Assembly (NCBI GenBank): GCA_003251535.1
Contig: QKFD01000046.1
Span: 1 to 41,194, forward strand
Direction of reading: 5' to 3'
Length of the DNA stretch: 41,194 bases
Origin: Chromatiales bacterium
GTDB taxonomy: Bacteria; Pseudomonadota; Gammaproteobacteria; Thiohalomonadales; Thiohalomonadaceae
Of this stretch, positions 28,289 to 37,814 are shown piece after piece; positions within the stretch are counted from its first letter, which is position 1, and every line of letters begins with the position of its first letter. The position numbers were made by a program, and so were the translations under genes. The notes beneath the pieces were generated by a model that worked only from the letters and a program-made list of their open reading frames with translations, was not told the DNA's origin and did not search any database.

Positions 28289-28316
28289 ATTCCGGTGCGC
28301 AGCTGCGCACCGGAAT
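28289..28316 (-). terminator. Perfect 28-bp palindrome downstream of the IPTL-tail gene
   Basis: Both halves match perfectly with no spacer: ATTCCGGTGCGCAG is followed immediately by its reverse complement. It lies 12 bases past the minus-strand stop at 28328. There is no T run on the minus strand, so it may end or protect the transcript; a dimeric protein could also bind it as DNA. Confidence 0.55.
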
Positions 28317-28327
28317 AAGAGAGTCGA

Positions 28328-28999
28328 TCAGCTGCGGCGGCGCAGGCGGGCGGCACCGGCGGAGGCCGCGCCACCAAACAGGGCGAGTAGGGCCAGCGGG
28401 GCCAAGGTGGGGATGGCGGGGGCCGTGGTATCGGCGGTGAGGACACCACTGTCTGGGATACAGTCGCTAGGGCTCATGGTGTTGCCTACCACGGCATCGG
28501 CGTCAAAGGGCCCGGAGGAGGCACTGAAGTCGCTGAAGGGGACGCTGAAAGAGATAACGTTGCCGGCCACCGTGATGGGCCAGGTCGCGCTACCCGTATC
28601 CACAGTCATGCTGCCGGTATCCAACCAGAGGACGGCATCGACGCCGCCAGAGACCAACTGAGCAGTGACCGAGCCGCTCTTGCCAACCTGCTTCCCGAAG
28701 CCAGCAGGGGTGGTCAGGCCCCCTCCCCCACAGTAAGTGCCGGTGGCGGGCGTTTCACTACTAGTGGCGGTGTTCTGATCGAGGTCGAGATCGATGCCCG
28801 CTACCACGTCGGTGGCCGTTGCCGCGAAGGTGAGGGAGAAGTTGAGGTTGGTGGCGTCGTAGGTCGCAGACATCGCGGTGACATCGGGGCCGGCCGAGAA
28901 GGTGTCGCCGGTGGGGTCGCTAACGGTGGCGGCCAGGGCCGGTCCAGCTGAGGCGAGCGAGAGGATCAGTGCCAAGGGGCGGGCGATAAGAGACTTCAC
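28328..28999 (-). CDS. Secreted protein with IPTL-type C-terminal sorting signal
   Basis: A 223-residue exported protein. A signal peptide (about 1-23, ending ALA) precedes a beta-rich domain with low complexity in Ala, Thr, Ser and Gly. That domain resembles DOMON or choice-of-anchor beta-sandwiches (VSDPTGDTFSAGPDVTAMSATYDATNLNFSLTF). A tripartite tail ends it: IPTLAPLALLAL motif, a hydrophobic helix and an RLRRRS basic end, the layout recognised by exosortase- or rhombosortase-like systems. A Cys pair (TYCGGGG and SDCIPDSG) could form a disulfide. It is likely displayed on or released from the cell surface; no sortase gene is in the window. Confidence 0.8.
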   Translation of the reverse strand: MKSLIARPLALILSLASAGPALAATVSDPTGDTFSAGPDVTAMSATYDATNLNFSLTFAATATDVVAGIDLDLDQNTATSSETPATGTYCGGGGLTTPAGFGKQVGKSGSVTAQLVSGGVDAVLWLDTGSMTVDTGSATWPITVAGNVISFSVPFSDFSASSGPFDADAVVGNTMSPSDCIPDSGVLTADTTAPAIPTLAPLALLALFGGAASAGAARLRRRS

Positions 29000-29252
29000 T
29001 AGGCGCTCCTATTGAGTTGTTGGTAGTTAAGACGCAGTTTTGTAACCGGCCTTATATTACATGTCACATGTATGATTCACTACCTGTCTACCCCGACTCA
29101 GGTCGGTTCTTCATGGGAAAACGCTAGGACAGTGAGAACCCTTTTCATTGAGGCGCCAGATCGGCCTCAGTAGGTCCTCTGTTTCTCCCCTCTCGCCGGA
29201 GTACCGGCCAGTGGTGCAGCGGCATATAACGCCTCGCTGGGGGTTGCTAGCG

Positions 29253-29276
29253 CTACGGGCCTACGGGCCTACGGGC
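29253..29276 (+). repeat. Three tandem copies of CTACGGGC
   Basis: The 8-mer CTACGGGC occurs three times head to tail with no mismatch. It is non-coding and could vary in copy number. No function is apparent. Confidence 0.85.
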
Positions 29277-29362
29277 AGGTTGACGCCAGACCCGCATTAC
29301 GTCGCTGGCCAGGGGCAGAAGGGGGGTGGTGGGTGGGGCGGGGGAGCGGCTTAAGGCGGGAG

Positions 29363-29384
29363 CCGGTGGCCCGAAGGCCACCGG
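29363..29384 (-). terminator. ilvC terminator hairpin with UUCG loop
   Basis: CCGGTGGCC (29363-29371) and GGCCACCGG (29376-29384) form a perfect 9-bp stem. On the minus strand the loop reads TTCG, a very stable RNA tetraloop. It lies 10 bases after the ilvC stop. A T run is lacking, so efficiency is uncertain. Confidence 0.75.
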
Positions 29385-29394
29385 CCGGCGGGCA

Positions 29395-30510
<1,116 letters not shown>

Positions 30511-30527
30511 CTAGGCGCTGCCGACCT

Positions 30528-31022
30528 TCAGGCCTGCAAGCTCTTCTCGCCCCGGGCGATGCCGGAGACACCAGAGCGGACCGTCTCCAGGATGGGGACT
30601 GGGCCGAGCGCCTCAATGAAGCTATCCAATTTACGGGCGTTGCCGGTCAGCTCCACGATATAGGTCTTTTCGGAGACATCGAGGATCCGGCCGCCGAAGA
30701 TATCGGAGAGCCGTTTCACCTCCTCGCGCGCCTCACCCCCCTCGGCCCGGACCTTGATGAGCATCATCTCGCGCTCGATGTGGAGACCCTCGGTGAGGTC
30801 CATCACCTTAACCACATCGATGAGTTTGTTCAGCTGTTTGTTGATCTGCTCGATGATGTCATCCGACCCGCGGGTGACCAGGGTCATGCGCGAGAGGGAG
30901 GCGTCTTCAGTGGGGGCGACGGTGAGCGACTCAATGTTATAGCCGCGGGCGGAGAAGAGCCCCGCCACGCGGGAGAGCGCACCCGCCTCGTTCTCGATCA
31001 AGATGGAAATGATGTGTCGCAT
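30528..31022 (-). CDS. ilvH: Acetolactate synthase small (regulatory) subunit
   Basis: A 164-residue regulatory subunit. The N-terminal ACT domain (MRHIISILIENEAGALSRVAGLFSARGYNIESLTVAPTED) binds valine for feedback inhibition; the C-terminal domain (about 80-160) contacts and activates the catalytic subunit. The canonical Asn and Gly residues (ENEAGALSRV) that bind valine are present, so feedback control is expected. It begins 20 bases after the ilvB stop. Confidence 0.97.
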   Translation of the reverse strand: MRHIISILIENEAGALSRVAGLFSARGYNIESLTVAPTEDASLSRMTLVTRGSDDIIEQINKQLNKLIDVVKVMDLTEGLHIEREMMLIKVRAEGGEAREEVKRLSDIFGGRILDVSEKTYIVELTGNARKLDSFIEALGPVPILETVRSGVSGIARGEKSLQA

Positions 31023-31042
31023 GGGGGCGTCGTTCTCGTTGT

Positions 31043-32737
31043 TCAGACCAGAATCATCTCATCCAGGCCGGCACCGGCCGGCACCATCGGGTAGACATTT
31101 TCCGACTTGTCGGTGACGAAGTTGAGGAATACAAAGCGCTTCTTCTGCTTGAATGCCTCTTGCAACGCCGCCTCCACATCGCCCGGTTGGTTGATGTGCA
31201 TCCCGATATGGCCATAGGCCTCGGCCAGCTTCACGAAGTCAGGCAGCGACTCCATATATGAGTGGGAGTAGCGGCTCTCGTAGAAGAACTCCTGCCACTG
31301 CCGCACCATGCCGAGGTAGCCGTTGTTGAGGCAGATCACCTTGATCGGCAGCTGGTACTGCATACAGGTGGATAGCTCCTGGATGTTCATCTGGATGGAG
31401 CCTTCACCGGTGACGCAGGCCACCGCCGCCTTGGGGTGGGCCAACTGCACCCCCATGGCCGCCGGCAGGCCGAAGCCCATGGTGCCGAGGCCACCGGAGT
31501 TGACCCAGCGGCGCGGCTTGTCGAACTTGTAGAACTGCGCCGCCCACATCTGGTGCTGGCCGACATCGGAGGTGACGAAGGCGTCGCCTTGGGTCACCTC
31601 ATAGAGCTTCTCGATGACAAACTGCGGCTTGATGAGCGGGCTGCTGCGGTCGTACTTGAGGCACTGTTTGGCACGCCACTCGCTGATCTGATCCCACCAG
31701 TGGCCGAGGGCCGCCGCGTCGGCGCGCTCTTCGGTCGCCTGGATGGCGTTGATCATCTCCTTCAGCACGTGGTCCACGCTGCCGACGATGGGCACATCCA
31801 CCTTCACGTTCTTGGAGATGGAGGCGGGGTCGATATCGACGTGGATGATCTTGGCCCGCGGCGCAAACTTGGCGATGTTGCCGGTCACCCGGTCGTCGAA
31901 GCGGGCCCCAATGGCGATGAGCAGGTCGCAGTGGGAGACCGCCATGTTCGCCTCATAGGTGCCGTGCATCCCCAGCATCCCGAGGAACTGATCATCGGTA
32001 GCTGGGTAGCCACCGAGCCCCATGGAGGTGTTGGTCACCGGCAACCTGAGCAGCTTGGCAAACTCCGTCAGCTGCTTGGCCGAGTCGTTCAGCACCACGC
32101 CACCGCCGGTGTAGAGCACCGGCCGCTTGGCGGCCAGGATGAGACCCAGTGCCTTCTTGATCTGCACCGGGTGGCCCTTGACCACCGGATTGTAGGAGCG
32201 GATGGAGACCCGCTTGGGGTGGCTATAGTGGCAGCGATGGGCCGTCACATCTTTGGGGATATCCACTACCACCGGGCCGGGGCGGCCGGTGGTGGCGATG
32301 AAAAATGCCTTTTTCAGGGTGGTGGCCAGCTCGGCCACATCCTTGACCAGGAAGTTGTGTTTGACGCAGGGGCGGGTGATGCCCACTGAGTCCACCTCTT
32401 GGAAGGCGTCGTTGCCGATCAGGGAGCTATTGACCTGACCGGTCAGCACCACCATCGGGATGGAGTCCATATAGGCGGTGGCGATGCCCGTGACCGCATT
32501 GGTGGCACCGGGCCCGGAGGTGACTAGCACCACCCCCGGCTTGCCGGTGGAGCGGGCATAGCCATCCGCGGCATGGGTGGCGGCCTGTTCATGGCGGACC
32601 AAGACATGCTTGACGCCCTCCTGTTGATAGATAGCGTCATAAATATGCAACACTGCCCCGCCGGGGTAACCGAATACATACTCGACGCCCTCGTCCTGCA
32701 GAAAACGGACGATGATCTCGGCACCGGTCAGTTCCAC
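31043..32737 (-). CDS. ilvB: Acetolactate synthase large (catalytic) subunit
   Basis: A 564-residue ThDP- and FAD-dependent enzyme, first step of branched-chain amino acid synthesis. The activating Glu is in [21 protein letters not shown], the FAD-binding middle domain follows, and the ThDP motif ([14 protein letters not shown]...[12 protein letters not shown]) is complete with GxG-X-N features. Typical length and motif order. The isozyme type (ilvB versus ilvI/ilvG) is not decided by the sequence, but pairing with ilvH suggests an IlvIH-like enzyme. No leader peptide rich in Val/Leu/Ile is obvious in the 179-base upstream region shared with the divergent DUF4124 gene. Confidence 0.96.
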   Translation of the reverse strand: MELTGAEIIVRFLQDEGVEYVFGYPGGAVLHIYDAIYQQEGVKHVLVRHEQAATHAADGYARSTGKPGVVLVTSGPGATNAVTGIATAYMDSIPMVVLTGQVNSSLIGNDAFQEVDSVGITRPCVKHNFLVKDVAELATTLKKAFFIATTGRPGPVVVDIPKDVTAHRCHYSHPKRVSIRSYNPVVKGHPVQIKKALGLILAAKRPVLYTGGGVVLNDSAKQLTEFAKLLRLPVTNTSMGLGGYPATDDQFLGMLGMHGTYEANMAVSHCDLLIAIGARFDDRVTGNIAKFAPRAKIIHVDIDPASISKNVKVDVPIVGSVDHVLKEMINAIQATEERADAAALGHWWDQISEWRAKQCLKYDRSSPLIKPQFVIEKLYEVTQGDAFVTSDVGQHQMWAAQFYKFDKPRRWVNSGGLGTMGFGLPAAMGVQLAHPKAAVACVTGEGSIQMNIQELSTCMQYQLPIKVICLNNGYLGMVRQWQEFFYESRYSHSYMESLPDFVKLAEAYGHIGMHINQPGDVEAALQEAFKQKKRFVFLNFVTDKSENVYPMVPAGAGLDEMILV

Positions 32738-32852
32738 TTTTTGGATCTCCAGGAGTTCGGCCGCGAAGAGGGCCGTGGACGGATTGGGGATGTAAAGGAG
32801 GGGAACCTACTGGAGAAGTGCGGTCTAGGTCAAGTTCGGGAGTTGTGGCCCC

Positions 32853-32880
32853 TTGTGCCGACCCGCCAAAGCCGCATAAT
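32853..32880 (+). promoter_or_regulatory. Candidate sigma-70 promoter for the DUF4124 gene
   Basis: TTGTGC at 32853-32858 and CATAAT at 32875-32880 are 16 bases apart, placing a start site about 30 bases before the ATG at 32917. On the opposite strand TATAAT (32889-32894) could serve ilvB, but its -35 is poor. Confidence 0.35.
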
Positions 32881-32916
32881 ACCCGGCAATTATACGTGGA
32901 TACGAGGCCAATCCCC

Positions 32917-33369
32917 ATGAACTCATTGCGCCTATTCTCGGCCCTGCTGCTCTCCTTGGGGATTGCTGCGGGTAGTGTTAGCGCAGCGCCCATGTATAAG
33001 TGGGTCGATGCCGACGGCAATGTCCAGTACACCCAGAGCCCGCCCCCCGCGGGTCAGGAGGCGCAGACCATCAAGCCGCCGCCGCCGCCGCCGCTCACCA
33101 CCGAGGAGGCGCAACAGCGGCTCCAGAACTACCAGGAGTCGCTCTCCCCACCCGACCCGGACAAGGCCAAGAACGATGCCGAGGAGCAGGCGGCGGTGCG
33201 GGAGGAGCAGCGCAACTGCGATGCGGCCAAGCGCAATCTGGAGCGCTATAGCGACTCCGCCAACCGCCGCTTCCGCAAGCCCGATGGCAGTGTGCAGATC
33301 CCCACCGACCAAGAGCGCGAGGCGGAGATCGCCAAGGCCAAGCAGCAGATCAAGGTGTTCTGTAAGTAA
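32917..33369 (+). CDS. DUF4124 domain-containing periplasmic protein
   Basis: A 150-residue exported protein. A signal peptide (MNSLRLFSALLLSLGIAAGSVSA) is followed by the DUF4124 motif MYKWVDADGNVQYTQSPPPAG, a Pro stretch (PPPPPPLTTEEAQQRL) and a charged, helical C terminus with two Cys (RNCDAAKR and the penultimate VFCK). DUF4124 proteins are widespread in Gammaproteobacteria with no assigned reaction. ATG at 32917 starts the signal peptide directly. Confidence 0.87.
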   Translation: MNSLRLFSALLLSLGIAAGSVSAAPMYKWVDADGNVQYTQSPPPAGQEAQTIKPPPPPPLTTEEAQQRLQNYQESLSPPDPDKAKNDAEEQAAVREEQRNCDAAKRNLERYSDSANRRFRKPDGSVQIPTDQEREAEIAKAKQQIKVFCK

Positions 33370-33380
33370 GGGGAGGGGCG

Positions 33381-33722
33381 ATGCCGCTGCTGCTCGTGAG
33401 AACCAACCAGCCCGCCCCGGCTGACCGGGAGCCGCTGTTGGCGCGTCTCTCGGCCGAGGTGGCCGCCCTGCTCGGTAAGCCGGAGCGCTATGTGATGGTC
33501 GCCCTGGAGACAGAGGTGGCGTTGATGTTCTCCGCCTCCAGCGCGCCAGCGGCCTACCTGGAGCTGAAGAGCATCCACCTGCCCACCTCCGCGACGGCGG
33601 AATTTTCGGCCCGCCTGTGCGGTCTGATGCAGGAGTTGTTCGGCATCCCGCCGGCGCGGGTCTACATCGAATTTGCCAACGCCAGTGGCCCCCTGTGGGG
33701 CTTCAACGGCAGTACATTCTAA
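33381..33722 (+). CDS. MIF/phenylpyruvate tautomerase-family protein
   Basis: A 113-residue protein of the macrophage migration inhibitory factor fold. After removal of Met the N-terminal residue is Pro (MPLLLVRTNQP), the catalytic base of this superfamily. Later hallmarks are GKPERYVMVALE, the LELKSIHL strand, and YIEFANASGPLWGFNGSTF, close to the MIF C-terminal pattern. It should be a trimer with keto-enol tautomerase activity; the physiological substrate is unknown. It lies 11 bases after the DUF4124 stop with a purine-rich GGGGAGG upstream. Confidence 0.92.
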   Translation: MPLLLVRTNQPAPADREPLLARLSAEVAALLGKPERYVMVALETEVALMFSASSAPAAYLELKSIHLPTSATAEFSARLCGLMQELFGIPPARVYIEFANASGPLWGFNGSTF

Positions 33723-33807
33723 CTGGCAGCCAGGGCCTGCCCCCCACGGGGCGAATCGGCGGGCCCGGTCTATCTAACTAAATCCTAAATCATCTGAGCG
33801 AGACCCC

Positions 33808-35523
33808 ATGCGCACGTCGCAGTACCTGCTTGCCACCGTTAAAGAGACCCCGGCCGATGCCGAGGTGATCAGCCACCAGCTCCTCATCCGCGCCGGGATG
33901 GTGCGTAAGATGGCCACCGGCCTCTACAACTGGCTGCCCCTCGGGCTGCGGGTGCTGCGCAAAGTGGAGCGTATCGTGCGCGAGGAGATGGATCGCGCCG
34001 GCGCCCTGGAGGTGCTGATGCCGGCGGTGCAGCCGGCGGAGCTGTGGGAGGAGTCGGGTCGCTGGGGCTTCTTCGGCCCGGAGCTGCTGCGCTTCAAGGA
34101 TCGCCACGAGCGGGAGTTCTGCATCGGTCCCACCCATGAGGAGGTGATCACCGATCTGGTCCGCCGCGAGCTGCGCTCCTACAAACAGCTGCCGGCCAAC
34201 TTCTATCAGATCCAGACCAAGTTCCGCGATGAGGTGCGCCCCCGCTTCGGTATCATGCGGGCCCGCGAATTCCTCATGAAGGATGCCTACTCCTTCCACC
34301 TCGACCACGCCTCGCTGGAGGCGACCTACCAGGTGATGCACGCCGCCTACACCCGCATCTTCACCCGTCTGGGATTGGAGTTCCGCGCCGTGTTGGCCGA
34401 TACCGGCGCCATCGGTGGCACCGGCTCCCACGAGTTCCATGTACTGGCCGACTCCGGTGAGGACGCCATCGCCTTCAGCAGCGTGAGTGACTATGCAGCC
34501 AACGTGGAGATGGCCGAGGCGCTCACCCCGGCCGGTGAGCGGCCCGCCCCCTCCCGCCCTATGGAGCTGGTGGAGACCCCCAACGCCAAGACCATCCTGG
34601 AGTTGGTGGAGCAGTTCCAGCAGCCCATCACCTCCACGCTGAAGACCCTGGTAGTACACGCCTCGGAAGAGGCCGGTGGTGGCCTGATCGCCCTGCTGCT
34701 GCGTGGTGATCACGAGCTTAACACCATCAAGGCGGCCAAGCTGCCGGCCGTGGCCAGCCCGCTCACCATGGCCAGCGAGGCGGAGATCCGCGCCACCCTG
34801 CCGGCCGGTCCCGGCTCCTTGGGGCCGGTGAATCTGCCCATCCCGCTGATCGCCGACCGCAGCGTGGCGCAGATGGCCGACTTCTCCGCCGGTGCCAATA
34901 TCGACGGCAAGCACCTGTTTGGCATCAACTGGGGGCGGGATGTGGCGCTGCCAGAGGTGGCCGATCTGCGTAACGTGGTGGAGGGGGATCCGAGCCCCGA
35001 TGGCCAGGGCAGCCTGCTCATCAAGCGCGGTATTGAGGTGGGCCACATCTTCCAGCTCGGCAAGAAGTACTCCGAGGCGATGAAGGCGACGGTGCTGGAC
35101 GAGCAGGGCCAGAACGTGGTGATGACCATGGGCTGCTACGGCATTGGTGTCTCCCGGGTGGTGGCCGCTGCCATCGAGCAGAACCACGACGCCGCCGGCA
35201 TCATCTGGCCTGGCCCCATCGCCCCGTTCCAGGTGGCACTGATCCCCATCAATATGGCCAAGTCGGAGCCGCTGGCCGCCGCCGCCGAGCAGCTCTACCA
35301 GGAGCTGATCGCCGCCGGTATCGAGGTACTGCTAGACGACCGCAAGGAGCGGGCGGGGGTGATGTTTGCCGATATGGAGCTGATCGGCATCCCCCACCGC
35401 ATCGTCCTCTCCGATCGCGGTCTAGCGGCCGGCACCGCCGAGTACAAGGCGCGCAGTGGCGGCGAGGCGGAGCACCTACCGCTTGACCAGGTGATCCCCT
35501 TCCTCCAGGCGCAGCTCGGCTGA
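33808..35523 (+). CDS. proS: Proline--tRNA ligase (bacterial type)
   Basis: A 571-residue class II aminoacyl-tRNA synthetase. Motif 1 lies in the N terminus ([29 protein letters not shown]), motif 2 around [26 protein letters not shown], an editing insertion domain occupies about residues 225-395, motif 3 is [13 protein letters not shown], and the anticodon-binding domain follows (ALIPINMAK...[32 protein letters not shown]). The insertion domain marks the prokaryote-like ProS, which can clear mischarged alanine. Confidence 0.97.
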   Translation: MRTSQYLLATVKETPADAEVISHQLLIRAGMVRKMATGLYNWLPLGLRVLRKVERIVREEMDRAGALEVLMPAVQPAELWEESGRWGFFGPELLRFKDRHEREFCIGPTHEEVITDLVRRELRSYKQLPANFYQIQTKFRDEVRPRFGIMRAREFLMKDAYSFHLDHASLEATYQVMHAAYTRIFTRLGLEFRAVLADTGAIGGTGSHEFHVLADSGEDAIAFSSVSDYAANVEMAEALTPAGERPAPSRPMELVETPNAKTILELVEQFQQPITSTLKTLVVHASEEAGGGLIALLLRGDHELNTIKAAKLPAVASPLTMASEAEIRATLPAGPGSLGPVNLPIPLIADRSVAQMADFSAGANIDGKHLFGINWGRDVALPEVADLRNVVEGDPSPDGQGSLLIKRGIEVGHIFQLGKKYSEAMKATVLDEQGQNVVMTMGCYGIGVSRVVAAAIEQNHDAAGIIWPGPIAPFQVALIPINMAKSEPLAAAAEQLYQELIAAGIEVLLDDRKERAGVMFADMELIGIPHRIVLSDRGLAAGTAEYKARSGGEAEHLPLDQVIPFLQAQLG

Positions 35524-35534
35524 GGGGCCGAGGG

Positions 35535-36119
35535 GTGACGAGTGGGCGACGCAGGGGGTTGAAGGCGATGCTGTTGGTCGCCGGCCTCTGCTGCGCCCCC
35601 TGCACCTGGGCGGAGCCACAAGAGTGGGAGCCGCCCGATCCCGAGCTGAAGTCCCGGCTCATCACCGCCCTGACCGACATCGGCAGCTTCCAGGACCGCT
35701 TCGACGCCGAGGTGTGGCTGGTGGATATGTCGGAGCGGTTGGCGAAGAAGATCCCCGATCCCCAACAGCGACTGGAGCTGCTCCGCTCGGTCCACTTTGA
35801 GGCCTCCCGGGTGGGGCTCGATCCGCAGCTGGTATTGGCGGTGATCCAGGTGGAGAGCAACTTCAACCATCGCGCCGTCTCCCACGCCGGCGCCCGCGGC
35901 CTGATGCAGATTATGCCGTTCTGGCTCGATGAGCTGAGCCGGCCAGAGGACGACCTGTTCCACATCCCCACCAACCTCCGCTTCGGCTGTACCATCCTGC
36001 GCTACTACCTCGACGTCGAGCAGAATAACCTCTCCCGCGCCCTGGCCCGTTACAACGGCAGCCTCGGTAGCTACGTCTACCCCGATCTAGTCTTCCGCGC
36101 CCTTAAGCAGTGGCGCTAA
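35535..36119 (+). CDS. Lytic transglycosylase (SLT domain)
   Basis: A 194-residue exported murein hydrolase. The signal sequence runs about residues 5-27 (MLLVAGLCCAPCTWA) and includes Cys residues but no clean lipobox. The catalytic SLT fold has the acid/base Glu in VIQVESNFNHRAVSHAGARGLMQIMPFWLDEL, then ALARYNGS. It cleaves peptidoglycan with formation of 1,6-anhydro-muramyl ends. The start is GTG at 35535, 11 bases after the proS stop and preceded by GAGGGG, so it may be co-transcribed with proS. Confidence 0.9.
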   Translation: MTSGRRRGLKAMLLVAGLCCAPCTWAEPQEWEPPDPELKSRLITALTDIGSFQDRFDAEVWLVDMSERLAKKIPDPQQRLELLRSVHFEASRVGLDPQLVLAVIQVESNFNHRAVSHAGARGLMQIMPFWLDELSRPEDDLFHIPTNLRFGCTILRYYLDVEQNNLSRALARYNGSLGSYVYPDLVFRALKQWR

Positions 36120-36788
36120 CGGGGATACCCCCAAGCACCGGTCACCCCTGCGCTGCCAACCTGCACGACGGCAGCCCCTCCTCAACGGGGGGCGCGGGCT
36201 GCCCTGTGCCCGCTAGCGTGGGGCCACGGGGGTGAGGCCCAGCCGGTGACCGGAAGGCATGGCGGGGACCCGGGCCGCAAAAATGAGACCCCCTAAAAGA
36301 GGGGAGAGGGGGGACCTTGAATATAAAAATCGGGTCGGGTTCCGGGCGTTGGCGGGCACGCCAGGTTGAGACCATAGCGATAGGCGGAGTGAGTGCGGGG
36401 AGATAATTCAGGGAGGTGAAGTGGGGTTTTTATTTATTTTCTTATTAAACGATGATGACGGGGGCTGTGCTGAGGCCGCCTTCGATTAGAGGCTGAAAAT
36501 ATCAGGGTCAGATGCCATGGTATGGCCATTATCTAGGCGGGCTTATGAGGGAGTTGAAGAGGATAAGGGGGAAGCGGTGAGCGGTGTCGCCGCGGCCAAA
36601 TGAATTTTTTATTTAACCTTGCATTGGGGTTCAATTAAATTATTTTTACCCGTGTTGACATACTTTGTGGCCCTATGCGAGATTGCAGCGCCGAGGGAAC
36701 GCGGCCCCCTTGTCTAGGGCCCCCCTCCGTTTGAACGCGCGGCGCCAGTCATTCAGCGCCCACCCTGATTGGGACATGGAGGTTTGCG
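36120..36788 (+). other. 669-bp structured and AT-rich intergenic region before the candidate RiPP cluster
   Basis: No credible gene is present. The left part is GC-rich and self-complementary: CCGGTCACC (36138-36146) pairs with GGTGACCGG (36245-36253), and inside it GCAGCCC (36171-36177) pairs with GGGCTGC (36196-36202). The centre (36400-36660) is strikingly AT-rich for this genome, with T and A tracts, ending in TTGACA at 36655-36660. That hexamer has no good -10 at standard spacing, so the promoter of the following operon is probably here but not pinpointed. The right part leads into GGAGG ahead of the ATG at 36789. Confidence 0.6.
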
Positions 36789-37814
36789 ATGTACCCATCT
36801 GTGCAACGCCTGCTCCCCGGTTTCTCCACCCTGCTGGCGGGTTGCGGTACCAGTCGAGCGCTGGCCGTCAACGGCACCGAATTCAGCTCCGAGGCGGAGT
36901 TCAAGCGCTGGATGGCCGATGTGCTCGGTAGTGATCAGCAGCGGCGTCTCGCGGGCGAGCACTACCAGCACAACAAGGTGATTGCCGTCTTCCCCGGCCA
37001 TGGGCCTAACCACTTTGCCTTCCGCTTCTACCAGTACGACGCCGCGAGTGGTGCGCTCTATGCCGATCTAGAGTGCGCCAATGTCTCTACGGCAGCGGGG
37101 CTGTTTGCCGTGCTGCAAGGGATCGCCGCCCCCGCCCTCGATGGCTGTCTCACCGCCTCAAACCTCGGTACCGGCCAGCTCCTCGCCCTCTGCCCACAGC
37201 AGCAGGAGCGCTATTGGGACTCGCCCTGGAACGTCTCCTTCCTCTATCCCGAGGGGCTGCGTATCCCCGCCTGGTCCGGGGACGAGCCCCACTGGGTCAC
37301 CACCGCCAGCGGGGTTCGGGTGGCGATCTGGGTGGCCCAACACGGTAACCTCTTCATCCTCGCTGAGGGGGCGCCGGAGTCGCTGAACGATGGCGATCTC
37401 GCTGAACTGAGCCGGATCGGGAGCGAGATCGCCCTGGCGCTGGGTTGCCCTGAATCGCTGGCGGAGAACGCCAAACTGCTGCTGTTTGAACCCCTGGCCA
37501 GCAGCGCGGAGCAGGGGCGGGTACGGACCACCCTCTACTACAAGGGGCAGCGTCACCACTCCATCGCCGGCTCGGCGGCCATGTTCTTGGCAGGCTGCTT
37601 CGCCTCCTCGCTGCCGGAGCCGGAGCGGTTGGCGCTGCTGCAACGCCCCTACTGCGTCACCATCGAGCACCCCTCTGGCACGCTGGCTGTCTCCGTCCAC
37701 GCGATGCTGGATAGCGAGGGCGCCTTTGCCATCCAGGCCACCACCTTTGCCACCCCGGTGCGGCTGTTCCTTGTGGGGCAGGCGGTCACCGCGCCGGTGG
37801 AGGTGGCGGCGTGA
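36789..37814 (+). CDS. PrpF-like isomerase (DapF/PrpF fold), divergent
   Basis: A 341-residue protein. Segments line up with PrpF (2-methylaconitate isomerase): CGTSRAL near residue 19 for GGTSKG, VLGSD, HNKVIAVF with Lys63, ADLECANVSTAAG with Cys96 for the CGN motif, QRHHSIAGSAAMFLAG and IEHPSGTLAVSV near 292. Lys63 and Cys96 correspond to the active-site Lys and Cys of PrpF with nearly the same spacing, so catalysis (proton shift or epimerisation) seems possible. LLAGC near residue 15 mimics a lipobox but coincides with the PrpF motif. It opens a plus-strand set, has GGAGG seven bases upstream, and overlaps the next gene at GTGA. No methylcitrate-cycle genes are near, so a role in peptide modification is inferred, not shown. 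Confidence 0.7.
   Translation: MYPSVQRLLPGFSTLLAGCGTSRALAVNGTEFSSEAEFKRWMADVLGSDQQRRLAGEHYQHNKVIAVFPGHGPNHFAFRFYQYDAASGALYADLECANVSTAAGLFAVLQGIAAPALDGCLTASNLGTGQLLALCPQQQERYWDSPWNVSFLYPEGLRIPAWSGDEPHWVTTASGVRVAIWVAQHGNLFILAEGAPESLNDGDLAELSRIGSEIALALGCPESLAENAKLLLFEPLASSAEQGRVRTTLYYKGQRHHSIAGSAAMFLAGCFASSLPEPERLALLQRPYCVTIEHPSGTLAVSVHAMLDSEGAFAIQATTFATPVRLFLVGQAVTAPVEVAA

Larger units (their letters stand above)
29000..29394 (+). other. 395-bp intergenic region between the IPTL-tail gene and ilvC
   Basis: No coding sequence is convincing here. The left part (29020-29090) is AT-richer and should contain the minus-strand promoter of the secreted-protein gene, with a near-palindromic ACATGTCACATGT at 29059-29071 that could be an operator. 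The middle holds three tandem 8-mers (29253-29276). The right part is the ilvC 3' end with its hairpin. Confidence 0.5.

Noticed and set aside
31436-32389. 317-codon plus-strand frame opposite ilvB
   Set aside because: It lies entirely inside the antisense of a complete acetolactate synthase gene; composition is shadow-like and no family is recognisable.
33790-35187. Long minus-strand open frame (465 codons) across proS
   Set aside because: It is antisense to a complete proS with all class II motifs and is His/Gly/Leu-rich without any domain, a typical shadow frame in GC-rich DNA.
36655-36684. TTGACA as part of a standard sigma-70 promoter for the cluster
   Set aside because: The only -10-like hexamers downstream (TATGCG at 13 bases, GAGATT at 18) fit poorly in spacing or sequence.
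36833-36845. LLAGC lipobox near the start of the PrpF-like protein
   Set aside because: The preceding segment is short and only weakly hydrophobic, and the Cys-Gly-Thr-Ser stretch coincides with the conserved GGTSKG motif of PrpF, so a lipoprotein is unlikely.
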